Made by a program: the position numbers and the translations under genes. Below are positions 48,795-55,209 of a stretch of DNA of 55,209 nt, one piece after another (position 1 is the stretch's first letter; every line of letters begins with the position of its first letter). The notes below the pieces were generated by a model that ran no database searches, had not been told where the DNA came from, and saw only the letters and a list, made by a program, of their open reading frames with translations. The stretch lies in contig CALFFB010000226.1 in assembly GCA_937958075.1 (NCBI GenBank), forward strand, positions 1 to 55,209, in the 5' to 3' direction. The stretch comes from an uncultured Geobacteraceae bacterium (lineage in GTDB: Bacteria > Desulfobacterota > Desulfuromonadia > Desulfuromonadales > Geopsychrobacteraceae).

Positions 48795-51272
48795 TCAGGA
48801 CTGCGGCGGCGAAGGGATATCCTGCAGACAATAGTGGGTTTCGAGGAGCCGGGCAAACTCATCGGCGGCAACGGGCTTGCTGAACAGGTAGCCCTGCATC
48901 TGATCGCAGCCGCTGGCAATGAGGAAATCCAGCTGATCCGAGGTCTCAACACCTTCAGCGATGGCTGTCAGCCGCAGGTTGTGGGCGATGTCGATGATAC
49001 TGGTGACAACCGAGGCTCCGCTGGGGTCGATGGCCACATCGCGGATAAAGGACTGGTCAATCTTCAGGGAATCGACAGGAAAGCGGCGCAGATAGTTGAG
49101 GCTGGAATAGCCGGTACCGAAATCATCGAGACTCAGAAACACTCCGAGATCTTTGAGCTCGCGCAGGATCTGGCCGGTGCTGGCCGGATCGTCCATGATC
49201 ATGCTCTCCGTCAGCTCCAGTTCCAGCAGGGCCGGATCGATCTGGGTGTGGCGCAGGATGCTGTTGACGATCTCCGCCAGATTGCCCTGCCGGAACTGCC
49301 GTGCTGAAAGATTGACGGCAATGCTGACAGGCGGCAGGCCGGCGGCCTGCCAGGCCAGACTCTGACGGCAAGCCTCTTTGATGACCCAGGTTCCGATGGG
49401 AACAATCAGACCGGTTTCTTCCGCCAGGGGGATGAACTGTCCCGGCGAAACCATGCCCCGCTGCGGATGCTGCCAGCGCAGCAGCGCCTCGCAGCCGCAG
49501 ATCCGGCCGCTGCTGAGATTGGCCTTGGGCTGGTAGTGCAGGCGAAATTCGCTGCGCTCCAGGGCCTGTCGCAGATCATTCTCCAGTTCCAGATTTTCCA
49601 TGAGTTGCTGATTCATCTCGGAGGAATAGTAGGAGAACTGGTTGTTGTGCTTTTTTGCCTGATACATGGCGATATCGGCGTTACGGATGAGGATCGTGCT
49701 GTCGATGCCGTCCTGTGGTGCCAGGCTGATGCCGAGGCTGGTGGTCAGGCGGATAATATGGTCACCGACATCATAAGGCTTGGCAATGGTCTTGAGGATT
49801 TTATTGGCGATGGGGCGGATGTCGCTGAGTTCCGATATTTCTGTCAGCAGCACGACAAATTCATCGCCGCCAAAGCGGGCAATGGTGTCTGTTTCCCGGA
49901 TGACGGTTTTCAGGCGCCGGGCCACCTGGCACAGCAGCTCATCGCCAAGGGCATGACCGAGACTGTCATTGACCACCTTGAAGCGGTCCAGATCGAGGAG
50001 CAGGACGGCTACCGTGCGCCCGGAACGCTGGGCATGATGCAGGGCCTGATCAAAGCGATCTTTAAGCAGCACCCGGTTGGCGAGCCCGGTCAGGGCGTCA
50101 TGGGTGGCCTGGTGTTCGAGGCGCTTCTCATAGTTCTTCTGGGTGGTGATGTCCTCATTGACGGCGATGTAATGGGTGATCCGGCCGTGTTCATTACGCA
50201 AGGGGGAGATCATTGCCCGTTCCCAGAACAGCTCGCCGTCCTTGCGGCGGTTGAGCAGTTCGCCCTGCCATTCCCTGCCGCTGAGGAGGGATTCCCAGAG
50301 TTTGCGGTAAACGCTGGCGGCGACTTCGCCCGATTGCAGAAAACGCGGGTTGCGCCCGCGCGCTTCGTCCAGGCTGTAGCCGGTGACTTCCGTGAACTTG
50401 GGATTGACATATTCGATATTGGCGTCGAGATCGGTGATCACGACCACCGCCGGACTCTGTTCCACGGCGACGCTGAGTTTGCGCAGTTCGATTTCCGCTT
50501 CCTTCTGAGGGGTGATATCCCGGGCGATATGGATGAAATAACGGCGCTCCGAGAGCTGATCAGGGAAGGGGGAGGTGGTGACCTGAAAATATTTGCTCAG
50601 TTGCTCATGGTAGATGATTTCCGAGTGTGCCTTGCCGGTATGAACCGTATGCAGCAGGGGGCAGCCGGGGCAGGGGTCGGGGTGCTGCCAGAGGGCGTCA
50701 CAACAGACCTTGCCCGCCAGGGTGCCCTGGGGTGTTTCCAGATACTCATAGGTAGCGCGGTTGGCCCGGACAATCATCATGTTCTGGTCATGAATGGTCA
50801 CCATGTCGGTCATGGCGTCAAAGGTGATCTCCCATTCCTCACGGGCCCGCTGGGCTTCGGCCTCGGCACGCTGACGTTCGCGGTCGGTCTGCCATTCGCG
50901 CAGCAGCCGTTCCACGGTTTTCGGCATGGTGGCGAAGGTCTCCGCTGACTTGACGATATAGTCGAGGGCACCGGCCTTGAGGGTTTCTACGGCCAGGGCT
51001 TCACTGCCCTGGGAGGTCATGATGAGGATGGGAAAATCGTAGTCTTCGTCGGGTGATTTGAGGATGTCCAGGGCCCGTCCGTCGGGCAGATTGAGGTCGA
51101 GGAGGACGATGTCGGGGGGCTCGACCGTAACCTGCCGGCGCAAGTCCTGCAGATTGGGCACCACCTGGACATCGACTTTCAGGCTGCCTTTGGCAAAGCT
51201 GCGCCGGATAGCCTCGGCATGGGAGGCCTCATCCTCGACAATCAGTAAACGTATCGGACGGTTCGTGCTCAT
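48795..51272 (-). CDS. Response regulator: receiver, two PAS, GGDEF, EAL
   Basis: An 825-residue protein: receiver (1-125: LIVEDE, VLLDLNLPDG, MTSQG, YIVKS), PAS1 (about 140-260) with a Cys cluster VCCDALW...PCPGCPL, PAS2 (about 265-385), GGDEF (RETD site, RFGGDEF) about 395-555 and EAL about 570-815 (EALLRW, ELTES, DDFGTG, SLKID, AEGVET, QGYLF). All active-site residues seen are present. It is the last gene of a three-gene operon and overlaps the upstream kinase by four bases; that kinase is its likely partner. Confidence 0.92.
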   Translation of the reverse strand: MSTNRPIRLLIVEDEASHAEAIRRSFAKGSLKVDVQVVPNLQDLRRQVTVEPPDIVLLDLNLPDGRALDILKSPDEDYDFPILIMTSQGSEALAVETLKAGALDYIVKSAETFATMPKTVERLLREWQTDRERQRAEAEAQRAREEWEITFDAMTDMVTIHDQNMMIVRANRATYEYLETPQGTLAGKVCCDALWQHPDPCPGCPLLHTVHTGKAHSEIIYHEQLSKYFQVTTSPFPDQLSERRYFIHIARDITPQKEAEIELRKLSVAVEQSPAVVVITDLDANIEYVNPKFTEVTGYSLDEARGRNPRFLQSGEVAASVYRKLWESLLSGREWQGELLNRRKDGELFWERAMISPLRNEHGRITHYIAVNEDITTQKNYEKRLEHQATHDALTGLANRVLLKDRFDQALHHAQRSGRTVAVLLLDLDRFKVVNDSLGHALGDELLCQVARRLKTVIRETDTIARFGGDEFVVLLTEISELSDIRPIANKILKTIAKPYDVGDHIIRLTTSLGISLAPQDGIDSTILIRNADIAMYQAKKHNNQFSYYSSEMNQQLMENLELENDLRQALERSEFRLHYQPKANLSSGRICGCEALLRWQHPQRGMVSPGQFIPLAEETGLIVPIGTWVIKEACRQSLAWQAAGLPPVSIAVNLSARQFRQGNLAEIVNSILRHTQIDPALLELELTESMIMDDPASTGQILRELKDLGVFLSLDDFGTGYSSLNYLRRFPVDSLKIDQSFIRDVAIDPSGASVVTSIIDIAHNLRLTAIAEGVETSDQLDFLIASGCDQMQGYLFSKPVAADEFARLLETHYCLQDIPSPPQS

Positions 51273-52933
51273 ACAGCTGCTCTTTCATCTCCTTCAGAGA
51301 TCAGGGCGGCGGGCAGGGTGAAGTAAAAACAGCTCCCCCGACCTTCGCCTTCGGAGGTGACCCAGATGCGACCGCGGCAGGTATCGACAATCTTTTTGAC
51401 CAGGGCCAGTCCCAGTCCGCTCCCCTCTGTTTCCGGATTGATCTGGGAAAACAACCTGAAGATCTGCTCCTGGTGTTTGCGGGCGACTCCCATGCCGTTA
51501 TCGCGCACGAAAAAGACAGGGTTGTTCTGTTGCTCTGCCACGCCCATCTCGATGCGGGGGTGCGACTGCTCTCCCATGTACTTTATGGCATTTTCCAGCA
51601 GATTTTGCCAGATCTGACCGATACGCATCCGGTCGCCGTGGAGGAGTTGCGGCATATCTTCGGCGACGACCTCGACGCCTCCGGCGCGGATGGAACCGGC
51701 CAGGGTGGTCAGCGACTCACTGACCAGCTCGTTGACGGAACAGGTTGTCGGTTCGTGATCGAGGCTTCCGACCCGTGACAGCTGGAGCAGAGCGCCGAGG
51801 AGCTGCTCCATTTTATCGGCGGCACACTGAATATAACCGATATCCGTTGTGATTTGCTCCTCATCCCCATCAGCAATGTCTTCGCGCAGCATGCCGAGAA
51901 AGGATTTGATCGTCACCAGGGGGCTCTTCAGGTCATGGGAGATGGTGTAGACAAAGCGCTCGACCTCCTCGTTCTTTTCCTGCAGGATCTGCTGCGCCTG
52001 CTTGCGTTCGCTGATGTCGAAGAAGGTGACCACCGCGCCGATGAGCCGGCCCTCGCGGTAAATGGGTTGCGACCAGTATTCCGCATGAAAGCTGCTGCCG
52101 TCGGTGCGCCAGAACAACTCGTCGTCGACCTGGATTTTCTCACCGAGGTGCTGCAGCAGCCGGCACTGGTCCGCCGGTTGGGTGCGGCCGTCGGCCGCAT
52201 GGTGATGGATCAGGTCGTGGACGTTTCTACCGATCAGCTGATCCTGGGAGGTGAAGCCAAGAAGGGCCAGACAGGACTCGTTACAGAAGGTGCAGACCCC
52301 CTCCAGGTCGATACCGTAAATGCCTTCCGCCGCCGAATTCAGGATCAGCTGCGTCATCTCATGGCTTTCGCGCAGCTCCTGCTGATGCTGTTTCAGGGCT
52401 TCTTCCGCCCGTTTACGGCGCATATAAAAACTGGCCAGCAGGGCAACGGCAATCAGCAGAATAACAACGGCGATCACCGCAGCGGCGTTGAAAAAGTGAA
52501 TCTGAAAGTGCAGCAGGCGCAGGGCTTCCTGGGCCGGGGTATTGTCCTGCACGACCCCGATGAAGGTTCGGTTCTCCATATCGAAGCGTCCCTGAGAATG
52601 GAGATCGATGATGTGTCCCCGGGGGGTGCGCAGGCGCATATTGAGGTTGAGGGCCTGCTGCGCGGAGATGAGGTTGTCCAGGGATTGCTGAAATTGCCGG
52701 CGGTCTTCAGGCAATATCATGTCGAGCAGGGCCTGTTGCTCCAGGGTGTTTTCTTCAAGCCCCAGCAGCCTGACGGCCCCTTCGGAAAAGGTGAAGCGAT
52801 CTGTCTGCGGATCATAAGACCAGTGACCGATGGCGGCGGCGCGTTCCACATAGCGCCAGTGACTTTCTTCGGCGCCGGCGATCAGCGGCAGCAACAGCAG
52901 AAACAACAGACCAATCACGCCGTACCTTTTCAT
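51269..52933 (-). CDS. Membrane PAS histidine kinase
   Basis: A 554-residue kinase. A signal-like helix (1-21) is followed by a PAS-type domain (WRYVERAAAIGHWSYDPQTDRFTF), a membrane helix (about 147-170), a second PAS (about 190-315), HisKA with RFVYTISHDLKSPLVTIKSFL and HATPase with NLLENAIKYM, RDNGMGV and GSGLGLALVKKIV. The first PAS would lie in the periplasm. It overlaps both neighbours by four bases (ATGA). The phospho-acceptor His and ATP-binding motifs are intact. Confidence 0.9.
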   Translation of the reverse strand: MKRYGVIGLLFLLLLPLIAGAEESHWRYVERAAAIGHWSYDPQTDRFTFSEGAVRLLGLEENTLEQQALLDMILPEDRRQFQQSLDNLISAQQALNLNMRLRTPRGHIIDLHSQGRFDMENRTFIGVVQDNTPAQEALRLLHFQIHFFNAAAVIAVVILLIAVALLASFYMRRKRAEEALKQHQQELRESHEMTQLILNSAAEGIYGIDLEGVCTFCNESCLALLGFTSQDQLIGRNVHDLIHHHAADGRTQPADQCRLLQHLGEKIQVDDELFWRTDGSSFHAEYWSQPIYREGRLIGAVVTFFDISERKQAQQILQEKNEEVERFVYTISHDLKSPLVTIKSFLGMLREDIADGDEEQITTDIGYIQCAADKMEQLLGALLQLSRVGSLDHEPTTCSVNELVSESLTTLAGSIRAGGVEVVAEDMPQLLHGDRMRIGQIWQNLLENAIKYMGEQSHPRIEMGVAEQQNNPVFFVRDNGMGVARKHQEQIFRLFSQINPETEGSGLGLALVKKIVDTCRGRIWVTSEGEGRGSCFYFTLPAALISEGDERAAV

Positions 52934-54822
52934 GCTTTCCCCTCCTGGTAAATAGCCTTCGGCAGGGTGAAATAGAAACAGCTGCCCATGCCCCGCCCCT
53001 GCGATTCCACCCAGATGCGTCCGCCGTAGATTTCGACGATGCGCTTGATCAGCGCCAGTCCCAGGCCGCTGCCGGGGCTGTCCTTGTCGAGCTGATCAAA
53101 GAGACCAAAGACCCGGTCCCGGTACTGCGGGTCGATGCCCATGCCGTTGTCGCGCACGTAGAAGAGGGTCTCGTCTTTGACCTGCTGGACCCCGACCTCG
53201 ATGATTGTGCGGGGCTGTTCTCCCCGGTACTTGATGGCGTTGTCGATGAGATTCTGCCAGATTTCAATGAGGCGTGCGCGATCGGCGTAGAGGATCAGGT
53301 CCTTGTCGCTCAAATCGATATGAACACTGTCGTCGCTGAGCTTGCCGGCAAGCAGAGTCAAAACTTCCGCCAGCAGTTCATTGAAGGTGATGCGTTCCGG
53401 CACGTCGGCAACCTGGCCCACCTTCGCCATCTGCAGCAGGTTGTCCAGCATTTCGGCCATGCGGGTGGCGGCCGAGCGGATATAGTCGACATCCTTGTCG
53501 ATGGCCGGCAGGTCCTGGTCTTTGAGATCCTTCTGCAGAAAACCAAGGAAGGTTTCGATGGTGACCAGGGGGGTTTTCAGATCGTGGGAGATGGTGTAGT
53601 TGAAGCTCTCCATCTCCCGGTTGCGGCGTTTCAAATCCCGAGCCTGCCGGGCCAGCAGGTCCTCTGATTTTTTCCGTTCCTCAATATTGCGCACCGTGGC
53701 CAGCAGCATGAGTCGGCCATGGACATCGGCCTTACGGATGGTCACCTCGGCCCAGAACAGGGAGCCGTCGCGATGGCGGGCGTGCCAGTCAAAGGTTGCA
53801 ACCTGTCCCTGCCGGGCCTGGTCGAAGCGCTGTGCCGCAACGTCCGGAGTGTAGGGGGGGATGCCGGAACTCAGATCTGCCAGCTGAATGCGCGCGGCTT
53901 CCTCTTTGCTGTAGCCGTAGATATCCGTAAAACGGTCGTTGATATCAAGGATCTCACCGGAATCATAATCGTGGAGGAAGATGACATCGTTGACGCCGTT
54001 GAAAATCGCCTGGAAATGGCCGCGACTCTGCCTGAGCTCATCTTTGGCCTGCTGTTGTGCTGCCAGATAGCAGAGCAGCCGCTGCCGGTGGCGGTAGATG
54101 AAAGCCAGGCCGACCAGCCATACCCCGCTGTAACCGAAAGCCAGGGACGGTACCGTCTGGTGCAGGGCGTCCCGGTAGGGGCGCCAGGGGATAGAGACGC
54201 TGATCCCGCCGAGAAGGCTGCCGACCTGGTAATTCTGGCTGGTATGACAGCCAAGGCACTCCCTTTCAACATGCAGGGGCTGCATCAGGCGCAGATAGGA
54301 ACGCTGCTCCTGATGGGTCAGCTCCGACCATTCCGTCGCACCCTGTTGAAACCGGTTCAGGGCCTTGAGCTCCCAGTCATCGGGAATGCCTTCCGGACGC
54401 AGCGGGTCAAGGCTGGTCATGTTGCCGATAATCGTGACATCGGAGCTCGGCAGATGATGAACCTGGCGGATCATTTCATTGGGATGGAGCAGGGTCAGCA
54501 GTACCCCGGACGGGGTGGTGATGTCGCGTTCCGGCAGGTGCCGAAGCAGCTCATTGGGCGGATTCTGTTCAGTTGCCGGGAGATAGAGCGGACCATGGGT
54601 GCTCGCCCAGCGGCGATAGGTCAGATCTTTTTCCAGGCTGTAGCGGGCAGCAGTGCGGGCATGTTCGATAAAGGCCTCGCTCGCTGCCAGATAATGCCAG
54701 CCTCCGAGTGCGCCGATGATGGCAGTCCAGAACAGAACAATCGTCAGATAGGACAGTCCGGGACGGCCGATACTTGAGAGAAAAGGTGGGTGGGTTGCAG
54801 TGGAGGGGACCTGTGCCTTCAT
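52930..54822 (-). CDS. Histidine kinase with Tll0287/DUF3365 haem domain
   Basis: A 630-residue kinase starting at the ATG at 54822 with AGGA seven bases upstream (an in-frame ATG 20 codons earlier lacks a site). A membrane helix (about 25-45) is followed by a periplasmic DUF3365-type domain with ECLGCH (c-type haem site near residues 188-193), a second helix near 230-245, PAS (about 265-385), HisKA (FNYTISHDLKTPLVTIETFLG) and HATPase (NLIDNAIKYR, RDNGMGID, GSGLGLALIKRIV). The input domain closely resembles that of the GGDEF/EAL protein at 10831. It is the first gene of the coupled operon. Confidence 0.9.
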   Translation of the reverse strand: MKAQVPSTATHPPFLSSIGRPGLSYLTIVLFWTAIIGALGGWHYLAASEAFIEHARTAARYSLEKDLTYRRWASTHGPLYLPATEQNPPNELLRHLPERDITTPSGVLLTLLHPNEMIRQVHHLPSSDVTIIGNMTSLDPLRPEGIPDDWELKALNRFQQGATEWSELTHQEQRSYLRLMQPLHVERECLGCHTSQNYQVGSLLGGISVSIPWRPYRDALHQTVPSLAFGYSGVWLVGLAFIYRHRQRLLCYLAAQQQAKDELRQSRGHFQAIFNGVNDVIFLHDYDSGEILDINDRFTDIYGYSKEEAARIQLADLSSGIPPYTPDVAAQRFDQARQGQVATFDWHARHRDGSLFWAEVTIRKADVHGRLMLLATVRNIEERKKSEDLLARQARDLKRRNREMESFNYTISHDLKTPLVTIETFLGFLQKDLKDQDLPAIDKDVDYIRSAATRMAEMLDNLLQMAKVGQVADVPERITFNELLAEVLTLLAGKLSDDSVHIDLSDKDLILYADRARLIEIWQNLIDNAIKYRGEQPRTIIEVGVQQVKDETLFYVRDNGMGIDPQYRDRVFGLFDQLDKDSPGSGLGLALIKRIVEIYGGRIWVESQGRGMGSCFYFTLPKAIYQEGKA

Positions 54823-55090
54823 GGAGATGTCCTGATGACAAGAAGCAGCCATGCGCTGGGTGCAAGGTTGTCCGGCCGCCACAAACCCGTCTGAAACAGG
54901 TCTGCTGTTTTTTAAACCGGTTTAATATTCGGCATGATACGTGATTTCCGGTGAAAGAGCAATAAGATAGACAGGCCTTCCCGGGGCACCGGCGCCGGGT
55001 CCGATTATACTGCAAGCGGTTAAAAGAAGCCCGCTGTTTTGTTGCGCATTGAAGGTAAAAGAGAGGTCGAGGGGCAGTCACCCTCGGTGA
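54823..55090. other. Upstream region of the three-gene signalling operon
   Basis: Gene-free. A TATAAT on the minus strand (near 54997) could be a -10, but no convincing -35 lies at the right distance. A CGAGGG / CCCTCG hairpin (55068-55086) may terminate the partial gene that ends at 55091. Confidence 0.45.
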
Positions 55091-55207
55091 TCAGTCTGGT
55101 GTCGGTTCACAGCGGTGGCAGATGAGCACCTCAATAACCGGGTGATGGATCTGCGGCAGGTCCGAAAGCTGCTCTTTATAGTCTGCCGGATCGGCCTGAC
55201 GGTGGCA
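55091..55207 (-). CDS. Partial gene, probably cytochrome c-like C-terminus
   Basis: The last 38 codons of a minus-strand frame that runs off the window. The visible end contains CHRQADPADYKEQL and VIEVLICHRCEPTPD. The first CH could be the end of a CxxCH haem site cut by the window edge. The upstream part is not visible, so identity is a guess. Confidence 0.45.
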   Translation of the reverse strand, partial: CHRQADPADYKEQLSDLPQIHHPVIEVLICHRCEPTPD

Positions 55208-55209
55208 AA

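Noticed and set aside
49467..50948. A 493-residue open frame antisense to the GGDEF/EAL regulator
   Set aside because: Shadow of a coding region with clear catalytic motifs on the other strand; similar shadows occur opposite the two paralogues.
1..55209. CRISPR arrays, rRNA and tRNA genes, prophage
   Set aside because: No regularly spaced repeats, no cloverleaf-like sequence in the gaps and no phage structural genes were seen.

Overview
The window looks like chromosome of a strictly anaerobic, cytochrome-rich member of the Desulfuromonadales (Desulfuromonas/Pelobacter/Geobacter type; inferred from gene content, not from a database search). Pointers are the gene order rplU-rpmA-obg-proB-proA-nadD-rsfS-rlmH-dksA-lapB-gpmI-comF, a class III (oxygen-sensitive) ribonucleotide reductase, CxxCH haem motifs in sensors and small proteins, many PAS/GGDEF/EAL regulators and an anaerobic-type cobalamin enzyme (CbiET).

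Layout. 1-1.8 kb is an AT-richer accessory patch: two type II toxin-antitoxin pairs separated by three attC-like integron recombination sites, with what look like decayed IS ends. 1.9-8.1 kb holds a threonine-aldolase-type gene, a MntA/HepT toxin-antitoxin module bracketed by a 33-bp direct repeat of the epimerase gene 3' end, and then the methylmalonyl-CoA block (epimerase, MeaB chaperone, mutase, Xre-cupin regulator), all on the minus strand. 8.4-10.7 kb is groESL under a CIRCE operator. 10.8-18.3 kb is signalling: a haem-domain GGDEF/EAL protein and, divergently, a solute-binding histidine kinase, a receiver protein and a receiver-PAS-GGDEF-EAL protein. 18.3-28.2 kb is a long housekeeping run: ribosomal proteins, Obg, proline and NAD synthesis, ribosome maturation, a LapA/LapB-like fusion, phosphoglycerate mutase and ComF. 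28.4-34.3 kb has a PAS histidine kinase, rubrerythrin and ferritin, EngB, CbiET and a tRNA dihydrouridine synthase.

34.3-37.3 kb carries class III RNR. The catalytic NrdD polypeptide stops after its zinc site, and the glycyl-radical segment is encoded by a separate 48-codon gene before nrdG. 37.3-42.9 kb contains a diheme mini-cytochrome with a membrane partner, murI, a GerMN protein, a nuclease, an Rrf2 regulator and a permease made as two half-genes. 42.9-48.7 kb is a MacA-MacB-outer-membrane-channel exporter with an MFS transporter. 48.8-54.8 kb is a translationally coupled three-gene signalling operon (haem-domain kinase, second kinase, receiver-PAS-PAS-GGDEF-EAL). A partial gene, probably cytochrome-like, ends the window.

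Themes linking the genes: methylmalonyl-CoA metabolism and its B12 cofactor; c-di-GMP turnover driven by haem-binding or ligand-binding inputs; oxygen/iron handling (rubrerythrin, ferritin, Rrf2, class III RNR). The most unusual items are the split NrdD, the attC/toxin-antitoxin cassette cluster, the repeat-bracketed MntA/HepT insertion and a dispersed ~107-bp hairpin repeat present twice.
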